A DNA stretch of 64,000 nucleotides from Phymatolithon calcareum (Eukaryota > Rhodophyta > Florideophyceae > Hapalidiales), in NCBI GenBank assembly GCA_977006965.1, contig OZ345380.1, forward strand, positions 682,001 through 746,000. Direction: 5' to 3'. The notes below the pieces were generated by a model. That model saw only the letters and a program-made list of their open reading frames with translations. It was not told the DNA's origin and did no database searches. This document shows, piece after piece, positions 9,411 through 17,764 of the stretch; the first letter of the stretch is position 1; every line of letters starts with the position of its first letter. A program made the translations under genes and the position numbers.

Positions 9411-10559
9411 TGTGCTTGAGCAGCGAGATATTCTAGGTTATACAAGTCCTCACAGGTGGCCTCGTTGCGTAATGCTCTAAAGTGAGTTGTCCACGTGCCA
9501 GTCGCGATCTGGATACGTGGAGGAGTTGTGTCGCGTCCCGATTCCTCGTGCCTGTCTCGTGGGCTTATGAATGGCCTTTGACATCGACGAGTTCAGCGCG
9601 TGTTACGCGTCCAGCAGTTTGTCACATCCCGGTCGGCTTCCGCACGCGGGTGCGCGCAGGGGAGTTTAGCTACATCTTAGATCCTCGGGTAAAACTCAAA
9701 TACTGGCCCGAGGCCTTCCAGAGCGGCTGATCAGAGAGCCGGAGCGCATTGGCGAGCTTAACGACATCCGGGGTCCATACAGAGAAAGATGTGCTACAAA
9801 CTTACGGGATATGCGGCTTTTCAGAGTGCGGACGAGCTGAATGAACAGAGAGCCACAAATGAGACGCATGCGAAGATCGTGCTTACCATTTGCGCAAGCG
9901 AATGCTGAGTTAACTTTTGACGAAGTACAGCAACAAACCCAGCGCGGGTACAGGCTTTTGCAACGCTGTCGCAGCAAGTCATATGGAAAGTTAAATTCTT
10001 CTCACTCTAGTTTCGCGCGCAGGTCTATCTGCTCGAGCATCTTCAGCTCCGGACGAGAGTCTATTATGCGATTTCCAAGCTGGAATTAGAGATGAGCAAG
10101 TTCTGCGATTTCGGATAGCTGATATGGTTTAATCCACGGGAGTGCAACATTTTGCTCTAGGAAAGATGTCAGAGCACAAGGAAGAATCTCAGAATGCGCC
10201 TACGCAGATGAACTGATCAGAGAGCATGGATGCACCGTTGTGAGAAGCACAGAGCACGCTGCAAAATGGAGCCCATATGTACGAGCTACCCCCAAATCGG
10301 CGCTCCTTGCTCGTGCGAGAATCCGTGCGAAAATCCACTCGACGCAGTGGCAATGTTTGTGGCAAATCCACGGGGTACTTAGACTGCTATTCAAGAAGGC
10401 AGAGAAAACCTTCCAGATGATTGGGTGGGGAGAGCACTACTCTCGGTGTTAGGCCAGGATGAGAAAGAAAATCAAAAAAGAGCGGCCCGAACATGTTGAA
10501 ATGAAGACCTATGAACTGTGCGAAATTCTCCTCGCACATACCTTACACCTGTGGGAGCA
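9411..10559. other. Probable decayed LINE-related sequence, not assignable
   Basis: Short broken frames occur throughout but none shows a diagnostic domain. Position, directly upstream of the LINE A reverse transcriptase remnant, suggests decayed 5' LINE sequence. That is inference from context only. Confidence 0.3.
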
Positions 10560-12500
10560 CAGATAAGTGGCCCGGGTTCAGAAAGTTCTCTTATCCCGAA
10601 GACAAGATGGAATGAATAGAAGTAGCCATCCGTAAAGTTGCAACCGGAAACGCACCTGGCCTTGACGAGGTAAAGGCTGAAATGCTGAAAATTGATGCGT
10701 CGCTTAACGCAGAAGTCATCACAGCCGAGTGGGAAGCCTGTGAAAGGCGTGGCGAGACACCTCTATACTGGCAAAGAGTCCACCTTGTCTCAAGGCGAGG
10801 CTTTGGGAGCTCTCAAAATAAAAACAGCAAATACCCTCAAAAAGAAAAAGTGCAGAGCTGGCAATCCTAAGAGCCGTGGTACTACTGAAAAGCGATCAAA
10901 GATGCGTTGCAGTACTGGGCCTCAAGGCTGAATACGACGCAGTCCCAGGAGAGCACTTGGTGAACAGAATGAAGCAAGTGCCGCCTCCCGATGTGCGCGT
11001 GATGGCTGAGGCGTTCCTGACAGTATCCTTAATTCATTCATTTTGCCTTTTCCCCTAGTGGCGATAGTGGCGATTTGGGGGTCTAAGTTTCTTCTATTCT
11101 ATCCTATCGCTAGCGGGTTTGACTGCGGGTTTCACGTCTCGTTCACGTATGTCACCAAAGAGTGATCTGGCGTTGGTCTGAAGCATGCAACTTGGAGTTT
11201 AGTGGAGAAACTTATCGCTTCCCGAGTTTGTTCTCTACCATTTGCTCGCCCCTTTCGGGACGGATCCCTTCGCAACAACCGAACGGTTATTGTGCCGAGC
11301 GCGGGTGCGTGCATTACAGGACAGAACAACTTTCACCATCCAGGGTATCACCAATTGGCGACGCAGCTAGGAAATGAGTTCTTGAATACAAGGGTGTACC
11401 ACAAGGATCCCCCCAGAGCCCAAGCCTATACAACATCGTCATGGATGAGATCGCATACTGTATGAATGGGGCAACAAACCATTGGGATGAAGTTCCGTCT
11501 ATCCTCTTCGCAGACGACGTTATTCTGTTTGCGAAATCTTACGCTTCATTAAGAGGTTTCATGGACGTAGCTACCCTTTGGGCCCAAGAGCAAGGGATGA
11601 CTTGGAATACGAAACGAGGAAAGAGCGAGATTCTCGAACCAGAACGAGACATTCAAACTCGCTAACTTGGTTCTGGCACACGTTCTGGAGGTTACATACC
11701 TTGGAGGACCCTTAGTGTCCGAAAGCGTCTCTGACACGCAAATGGTACAGCACCTAAAGAAGGCAAGGACCGTTGTATACGAGTTGCCTGCTCTGGGAGT
11801 ATTCAAGAAAGGACTTACCATCCAGAAATGTAAACAGATATACAAGGCAGTACTACAACGGCCCCTAACGCCGTGGACATAAAACGTACAGGATGCCGTC
11901 AATGAAGTGGAACACACGTTCTTCAGCCAAGTTTTGGGGCCAGTAGCCCGAGGAAGAACTAACAAACTAGGCCTCATTTGCCGGATCCAAACTGCAAGAC
12001 AACGACCGGACATCTTAGCCTTCAAAATGCTAGAATGGACAAGAGCGAGAGAATCGGCCTACATCAGCGAACCATTGGAAGGTAAGAACATGAAGGAGTT
12101 TCATTTTACAAGGAAAGGAATCGTCGCGATGGAAAACAGGTAGCAGCTTGGAGAAGCGGTGAAGCACATCCAAATAAACCAGTCTGCGGAAACTCTTCAG
12201 TCAAAAATTTTGACAATCAAAGGTGACCGCCTCGAATCGAAGAGCAAGAGGAAAATCACTTGTCATAGGACAAGAGAATTGCCAGGAATCCTTAAGTTGC
12301 CCAAGGTGAAACACAGGCAACTCGCGCTCCAGTACGTCTCTGGTGGGTTTTCATAGAGCTCGACAGCATATGGGGACTCTGGAAGCACACTTTTAGGATA
12401 CTAACTTGATGGAGAAAGCAGACTGGGCACAGTAGAAACTCTGGAGGAGCTTTTTCTATTGAGCAGGGCCCTCATAGAGTGCGTACAGCACGAAGCCCAG
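10560..12500 (+). mobile_element. LINE family A, reverse transcriptase remnant
   Basis: A decayed non-LTR retrotransposon. The N-terminal RT region is visible at 10620-10800 (KVATGNAPGLDEVKAEML). Motif A-like sequence appears near 10880-11020 (VAVLGLKAEYDAVP), and motif C is at 11441-11660 (PSILFADDVILFAK, then GMTWNTKRGKSEIL). Later parts (KKGLTIQKCKQIYKAV, KVKHRQLALQYVSGG) match the second copy at 49260-50045. Many stops and frameshifts rule out function. A short family-B 3' tail (GAGGCTTTGGGAGCTCTC followed by AAAATAAAA, about 10795-10825) sits inside it, implying internal insertion or rearrangement. Confidence 0.75.
11025..11080 (-). repeat. Short tail-type repeat shared with 46210-46262
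   Basis: On the plus strand both sites read ATTCAT..ATTCATTTTGC, then a T-rich and CC-rich segment and CTA.TGG....AG...CGA. The similarity covers about 50 bp. It looks like the 3' tail of yet another retroposon in minus orientation. Confidence 0.4.
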
Positions 12501-12689
12501 GTACGAACAGCGGGGTTTAGACAATTACGCGTCTACATTAGGCACGAGCACAATCGCTTGCTGTTCTCCTTACACGATATTGGGTCGCGTGCAAGATTTA
12601 CGACGCACACTTTGACTACCAGAATTTTTGGGCATGTTCCAGCATAGTTGGTAGTTACATGTCTAGCTATGAGAGTATTTGGAAACAGT

Positions 12690-13269
12690 ATAAAATGCGG
12701 TTGCAGCCTGCAAGAACTATTGGAGATAGCTACGAAGTGGGCAGCCGAGAACTCCATGATATTGAACACAAAGCCAGGAAAGAGCGAGGTCCTTAAGTAC
12801 AAAGGACTCCCAAAGAAGAAATTCTTCCTTGCAGGAAAAGAGCTGCACCAGGCCTGCAGTCTGTCCTACCTGGGGATCAGTATGCACAACAATGGAGTCA
12901 CCGACGATACACCAATCTCAAGAGTTCGGCATGCGATGGGATGCTTACACAAACTCCGCCAAATTGGCTTGAACGTCAGAGGACTCGAACCAGCCACGTG
13001 CATCAGGATTTTCAAGTCGTTGATTCTCCCCAAATGGGAGTATGCCATTCACCTGACCCCGATCACGAAACGACTACTATCAGCAATTGGAGCAGCAGAA
13101 GGCCTTTTCTACAGATACATTTTCGGAAAATATTCCGAGTATCGAAGGGAGAGGATGCGTGTGCTCTGCCGTCTCGCCAGCCCACAGATGAGGAGAATGC
13201 ACCAGACTGAAAGGTTCGCCTTAAGCTTGGCAAGACGGAGGAAGTTCCTGGAGCTTTCAGAAGAATACT
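12690..13269 (+). mobile_element. LINE family B, 5' part of interrupted copy
   Basis: This encodes the C-terminal part of a LINE reverse transcriptase and the following region, open up to the transposon junction. Signals are NSMILNTKPGKSEVLKYKG, then LSYLGISMHNNGVTDD, CIRIFKSLILPKWEYAIHLT and GLFYRYIFGKYSEYRRERM. The last part, RRMHQTERFALSLARRRKF, matches RRRNQAERFTLSLVRHKK in the copy at 45060-45800. The catalytic FADD block is missing because the copy is truncated. It is cut by the DDE element at 13270 and resumes at 14983. Confidence 0.75.
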
Positions 13270-13291
13270 ACACCAAATCGTCTGATTAGTC
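13270..13291 (+). repeat. Left terminal inverted repeat of the DDE element
   Basis: Terminal sequence CACCAAATCGTCTGATTAGT pairs with 14959-14980 in inverted orientation with a single mismatch. The flanking TA is outside the repeat. Confidence 0.9.
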
Positions 13292-13339
13292 TCAACGAGA
13301 TTATTTACGAAGGCCAAATTTTTGACGGCATTCTCTGAA

Positions 13340-13373
13340 TAGTCTAGGTTAGACTATTGACGAACCTAGACTA
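13340..13373 (+). repeat. Left subterminal heptamer cluster
   Basis: TAGTCTA (13340-13346), a GGT spacer, TAGACTA (13350-13356) and a further TAGACTA (13367-13373). The first pair forms a 17-bp palindrome. The right side has the same arrangement, so these are candidate transposase binding sites. Confidence 0.7.
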
Positions 13374-13672
13374 TATAGAGATTACCAAAAGCAAATCGTG
13401 CCGAAGGGAATAATTTTTTCGTTGTCTTTTGCCGTGTGATGTCATTTATCTTGCTTTTTTCATGCAAACGTGACGCTTTCTGGGTTGCCCATAACGGGCG
13501 ATGCGTTGCGCACCGCATACAAAAAGATGTAAGGAAAAGTGAAGAAATACGTCATGCTTAACACAAATACTAAAATGGTTAACGAGAAAAACATGGCTAA
13601 AATTTGAATACAGGCCTTTTAACCGTTATGGAACCTTGCTAAGCAAGGCTTTTAATAAAATACAGAAGTGTA

Positions 13673-14800
13673 ATGATAAGCAGTTACTTTGAAGTAGCCT
13701 TAAAACGTAGCGCATTGTTCAGCTTGAAGTGTTTTGGTACCAAATCAATCATGACAGGAGAGGATGTCCTGTTCCGGAACCGGAAACTTCAGCATGTGGT
13801 CGACAAAAGAACCAAGGTCAAAGTCATAAGCGCCTCAAAGACAGATCATATTGAAAAATCTGTCGCGTATCATCTAGGGCAAGTCAAAAGAGATTTTGAG
13901 AGTGGTGTTCTGGACGAGGACCTTATCGAAAATATTGATGAGACAAATTTTGTTATTAATATGGACAATGGTGGCTCACTTGGCTTTGCTGGCGACGACA
14001 ATGTTAAATATGCGGATGTCGTAAGTGGTGGCGAGGGAATAACAATGATTGTGCGACTTACTGGAGGAAAACGAGCTCAAATTGAAACTCCTTTCCTCAT
14101 TTTTATCAACAAAAGTCGAAACTATCCTCTGCGAAACCTTCCAGATGATGTCCCGGGGGTGTGGTATAGAATATCACCCAAAGGTTTTATTGACGGTCAT
14201 AAATTTGTTGAATACTTTAAGGAGAAACGGGCCAACTATCGCACAGCTGGGGATAATCAGCCTCGAACAATTTTCTTAGATCAGTGCTCAGGACACGACA
14301 CCTCAGTAGGGCTCACAGAAGCCGTCTCCCGCCTTCGTGCGAGCCTAAAATATTTTCCTGCCAATGCTACGGACTTCGTTCAGCCTGCGGACAGCTTTAT
14401 TATACCCAAGATTAAGCAGACGTGGTCATCGTCATGGAACCAGAAGAAAATTGAAATGATTCAGGCGAACAAGTGGCAGGACAAAGTCCGCTCTGATGGG
14501 TCGTGGTCCGGCAAGCTTCCCAACCCTGGAACGAAATATTTTTTAAAGCTTGCTGCAGAATCAGTGAGAGCTGTGAATGCTCAGCGAGATGAAACATGTA
14601 TCAATTTTACGAGGAAGGCAATGATTAGGTGCGGCCTCGCTAAGGATATAGACGGCCACTGGCGCGTTTCACAGCTATCTAAGGAACTTCAGATGATAGT
14701 GCAGAAGTATCCTGAGCACTTCACAGGCACCCCTGTTCCGGATTCAGCGGGTGCTGCGAGTGAAAGCAGAGATGTTACTTCGGACGATGCAACCAATTGA
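13673..14800 (+). CDS. DDE superfamily transposase (DDE_1/pogo-like catalytic domain)
   Basis: Uninterrupted 375-codon ORF starting at an ATG and ending inside the element. It would cut and paste the element by DDE/D chemistry. Asp89 lies in ENIDETNF, Asp203 in FLDQCSGHD and Asp240 in QPADSFIIPKIK, giving a DD36D spacing typical of the pogo/Tigger side of Tc1/mariner. Other conserved stretches are NVKYADVVSGGEG and DDVPGVWYR. The protein starts only about 88 residues before the first Asp, so the usual helix-turn-helix DNA-binding domain is short or absent. It may be a bare catalytic enzyme, or the N-terminal part may be lost. A TTTAATAAAATAC stretch about 20 bp upstream could act as a TATA-like element. 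No in-frame stop is present. Confidence 0.88.
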   Translation: MISSYFEVALKRSALFSLKCFGTKSIMTGEDVLFRNRKLQHVVDKRTKVKVISASKTDHIEKSVAYHLGQVKRDFESGVLDEDLIENIDETNFVINMDNGGSLGFAGDDNVKYADVVSGGEGITMIVRLTGGKRAQIETPFLIFINKSRNYPLRNLPDDVPGVWYRISPKGFIDGHKFVEYFKEKRANYRTAGDNQPRTIFLDQCSGHDTSVGLTEAVSRLRASLKYFPANATDFVQPADSFIIPKIKQTWSSSWNQKKIEMIQANKWQDKVRSDGSWSGKLPNPGTKYFLKLAAESVRAVNAQRDETCINFTRKAMIRCGLAKDIDGHWRVSQLSKELQMIVQKYPEHFTGTPVPDSAGAASESRDVTSDDATN

Positions 14801-14913
14801 ATTTAGCTTTAGACAATGCTGACATGGTGCTCATGCAGTAAACTTGTAACAGTTCTTGCTGAACATAGACTAATTAAGAAACAGTTTGAGGCTCCTCATC
14901 GGAAATATATTAA

Positions 14914-14964
14914 TAGTCTAGCTTAGACTAAACAAAAACGTAGACTATTTAATTTCCTAGACTA
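14914..14964 (+). repeat. Right subterminal heptamer cluster
   Basis: TAGTCTA (14914-14920), GCT, TAGACTA (14924-14930), then TAGACTA at 14941-14947 and 14958-14964. It mirrors the left cluster. Confidence 0.7.
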
Positions 14965-14980
14965 ATCGGACGATTTGGTG
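14959..14980 (-). repeat. Right terminal inverted repeat of the DDE element
   Basis: Inverse of the left terminus, followed by TA at 14981-14982. Confidence 0.9.
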
Positions 14981-14982
14981 TA

Positions 14983-15490
14983 GAGATCAGAAGATGATCT
15001 GGAAGACGTATGAAAGGACATTGGGTATCTCTTGGAAGAGAAACAACTAAAAGAAGCTCTGAAACAAGCGGATGAATTTATGGTGTCAAAAAAGCGAAGG
15101 CTGCAAACAACAGTCAAAGTCTAGAGGGCCGGACAGTTAAAATCCCGATCGGCGTACCGAACGACCTACCAGGAGTGCTATATATAACGGGCAGAACAGC
15201 GCGGTTGAGATGCCTGAGAGTCATTTTCAACAGAGTTCCTTTGTGGAGAAAATCCAATCTGGCGAAGTACTTTGGGACTGGTGCTGTGGTTGAGCTTATT
15301 GTGCTGCAACATATACTATGGTTAATGAAGATGGACCAAGAAACAGAAAATGAATGCAAAAGACTTACTCGGGCCCTCACAGGGAGAGAAATTCGGATTA
15401 AGGAGATATTTGAAGGAAGAGAGATGAGTATAGAAAACAACGAGAAGCTGCCCTGTTACTCAAATTGAGGCTTTGCGAGCAATTAAAATA
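14983..15490 (+). mobile_element. LINE family B, 3' part of interrupted copy
   Basis: Continuation of the LINE split by the DDE element. It encodes KDIGYLLEEKQLKEALKQAD, then IPIGVPNDLPGVLYITGRTA, RLRCLRVIFNRVPLWRKSNL and ETENECKRLTRALTGREIRI. All match the copy at 45060-45800. Two stops show decay. The 3' end is TTGAGGCTTTGCGAGCAA followed by TTAAAATAAATC, the family-B tail, with no poly(A). Confidence 0.75.
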
Positions 15491-15670
15491 AATCAGCATA
15501 TATCCCCCCTCAACGACTCGGGAGGGAAGAGCAACCAGAGCCATATCAAACATACTATCAATTTCCGTAGGATGGCTCAGAAGCAGCAATGGCTTCTGGG
15601 CTATCAGGGTAGTTATCGTTTGGTCAAGTTCGTATCCAAGTTGCGAGATTCGTCTACAATGGGAAATTGT
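15491..15670. other. Short spacer between two LINE tails
   Basis: No feature recognised. It separates the plus-strand family-B tail from a minus-strand family-C tail. Confidence 0.3.
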
Positions 15671-15800
15671 ATGTTTTTTTAGAAGCCCTCAATGCCAGCG
15701 CACGCCAACATCAGAGCAGTTTCTCATTGCACTGTGAGCCTTCCGGGAAAGAATACGACGTATCGCTTCCATTAGCATCTTCGCTCTTAGCGAATCGCTA
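15671..15800 (-). mobile_element. LINE family C, 3' terminal fragment
   Basis: The plus-strand reading TTTTTTTAGAAGCCCTCAAT, then GCCAGCGCACGCCAACA and AGAGCAG, closely matches 43266-43390. There it is the 3' end of the minus-strand LINE C. This fragment is a severely 5'-truncated copy in minus orientation. Confidence 0.7.
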
Positions 15801-16080
15801 GCTCATCGTAGTTGGTACCAAAGCTCTAGAAAAAATAACTGCTATTGTAATTATTTAAATTATTGTTCCAATAATTTATTCCTGAGTCGTGTATATTTAT
15901 TGTATTTATTGAGATTGTTGTGGTTGCGGCAATCATTGTATTTACTTGGAAGCATTATTCACTAGAGAAAGCCCGCCTGAGTCTACGTATTCTTGAAGAG
16001 TAATGTAACATGTTGGTCATCGATAGCGCATGACGTGTCGGTTGCGGACTCCTCATTTTTTCGATCCCGTTATTGAAGAC

Positions 16081-16606
16081 TTCCCCCAGGATTGTGAAAA
16101 TCATGGCGGTCAACCCAGTACAACGAGAACTGTGGACCAGGCGAGCACCGTTTGGTAGCAGCCAAGATGACGCGAGTTGTCGGCAAGCGTGTTCGCGATG
16201 AGTTTTTCACGCAGTCAGATCCCAACTCCCCTGTCTGGACTTGCAAGTGTGGAACGCGATGTAAAGATTCTGGAGCGGTTACACGAATTTTGTGAGTCAC
16301 ATGCTACCTAGAAATTGAAGAAGGTTGTCTGTGCTGTGAGTTTGACTGTTGATGACAGGTCACTATTGCTCGCCGAGCGCGCATTGAAGAGTCGCAAATG
16401 CGTTATTTCCTCCGATTCTCAGTACATGGACTTGCGATTCGTTGTACCAAGGTCTAACATGCGCGAGAGGCTCTTCTCTATCGCTGGTTACGCGCTGGAT
16501 GACAGAAGAAGAAGTGTTATTGCTGCAAACTTCGAGAAGCAGATTTTCCTTCATGCTAACTCGGGTGCGTAGGGAATCGAAGACGTCAATGCTATCATGA
16601 CATAAA
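16081..16606 (+). pseudogene. hAT-family transposase remnant (C-terminal dimerisation region)
   Basis: The 3' part (16315-16572) contains SNMRERLFSIAGYALDDRRR followed by SVIAANFEKQIFLHANS and GIEDVNAIM. This is the pattern of the C-terminal dimerisation domain of hAT transposases (ERLFS.AG.....RR..L....E...FL..N). A related preceding segment is in another frame. No catalytic core or BED finger is visible. AT-rich self-complementary sequences occur at 15829-15900 and 16630-16735 on both sides, but I could not define TIRs or an 8-bp duplication. Confidence 0.55.
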
Positions 16607-16747
16607 GTAGCTAGAGAAATCCAATAATTCGGGGAATAACCAGTTATTTATTCCTCACTGAACTTGAGTACAATAATTTATTGCTTCTGCGTTCAACAAT
16701 AAATTATTTATTCTCGACACTGCGCCGAGAAAAGAATAAAAATAAAT

Positions 16748-16800
16748 GAGGAAATTCACTACATGGCTACCAAAAATTGGCAAAACTCACTACATGGCCA
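16748..16800 (-). repeat. Dispersed repeat R1, copy 1
   Basis: In minus orientation this reads TGGCCATGTAGTGAGTTTTG and on through CCATGTAGTGAATTTCCTC. The same 53-bp block occurs at 36443-36495 on the plus strand with about eight differences. Each copy holds two GTAGTGA.TTT units. It lies 118 bp upstream of the MULE coding remnant and may be part of its terminal repeat. Confidence 0.6.
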
Positions 16801-16917
16801 TCTCTAGCCAAATCAACTACTTATCCCTTACGAATACGACGGCGCTCTGTAAGCACGTTGTTGTGTTCATCTGCAACGCTCAACACACAACACTCCCGCA
16901 CTAACCACTCCGAAATC

Positions 16918-17524
16918 ATGGAAAAGATGAATCTCGTTCTACAGGTGGACGACTACACTGGATTAAGCTTTGACGACGTTTTCAAAGTCGTGATCTCTTA
17001 CTACACGAAACGCACGAGGAAAAAGTCGTCCGAGCTGAGAAGCTGCTTGTGGAGCTCGAGGTCATAGAAAGTGGCGCGCTCAGCTGTGTTGTTACCAGCG
17101 AAGAAACACCATTCTATGTGACAGTTAGTAGCGACTACCGCGCTACATGCTCCTGCCGTCGCCTTGAAGAGCCCTAAGGACATATAGCTACGTCGTCGCT
17201 GCACATTTGTACGCTTACAGGTGCTTGGTGCAGCATCGAGTGTCGTTTGACTCGTGGAATAAGCACTGGATCCGGGACGTATGGATGTTCAGAACGTGGG
17301 CCGAACAGCATACGGGCAGCATCACGCGTGTTGCAGGCACTGGAGACCAGCTCGTACAGGATGATTTGGTGCCGTTTGACCATGTGGTTAAGCCAGGCCC
17401 CAAGCGCAAGAAGCCCTACTTGCCGTCCGAAATGATGGCCCCTCACTGCTCGTGCGGAAACACAGGTTACTTTTCGCAGACACGCGGGAGACCCAACATC
17501 CACGAAGTCGTCGAGGCGAAATGA
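16918..17524 (+). pseudogene. MULE transposase remnant (SWIM zinc finger end)
   Basis: The first frame (16918-17067) gives MEKMNLVLQVDDYTGLSFDD. After a frameshift comes YVTVSSDYRATCSCRRLEEP, then in another frame SYVVAAHLYAYRCLVQHRVS and SFDSWNKHWIRDVWMF. The CSC...(S/H)..A.HLYA arrangement is a broken SWIM zinc finger, typical for the end of Mutator-like transposases. The tail VKPGPKRKKPYLPS plus CSCGNTGYFSQT resembles the basic linker and zinc knuckle of these proteins. The catalytic domain is absent. Frameshifts and the stop in the finger make it non-functional. Confidence 0.55.
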
Positions 17525-17764
17525 AAACACATTGACAAAGCGGCTCAGTCCATGACTATCCACCTTACCGCCTGCGATGACGGAGATGCTACTTGCGACG
17601 GGGATCTAAAGCGTAGAGAGTTAGAACTCTTTATCAAGGAGTACGCTCGCAGCGAGGAAAAGAAAGGTGATGAGGGAAATGGGGTTTCAATTTCTGGAGC
17701 CCGTATTCTTATATACATGAGAGAGGGAATACTAGCGTGGTATACCATCGAGAGAGGCCTATAG

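Larger units (their letters stand above)
13270..14980 (+). mobile_element. Intact Tc1/mariner-superfamily DNA transposon (DDE_1 type)
   Basis: The 1711-bp element begins CACCAAATCGTCTGATTAGT and ends with the reverse complement of CACCAAATCGTCCGATTAGT, one mismatch within 20 bases. A TA dinucleotide flanks each side (13268-13269 and 14981-14982), the target duplication typical of this superfamily. Subterminal regions hold repeated TAGTCTA/TAGACTA heptamers. Removing the element and one TA restores a continuous LINE B alignment (EEY, then DDLEDV and KDIGYL, matching EEYFGRDEDVKEAMKDIEYL of the other copy). One full-length transposase ORF lies inside. Confidence 0.92.
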
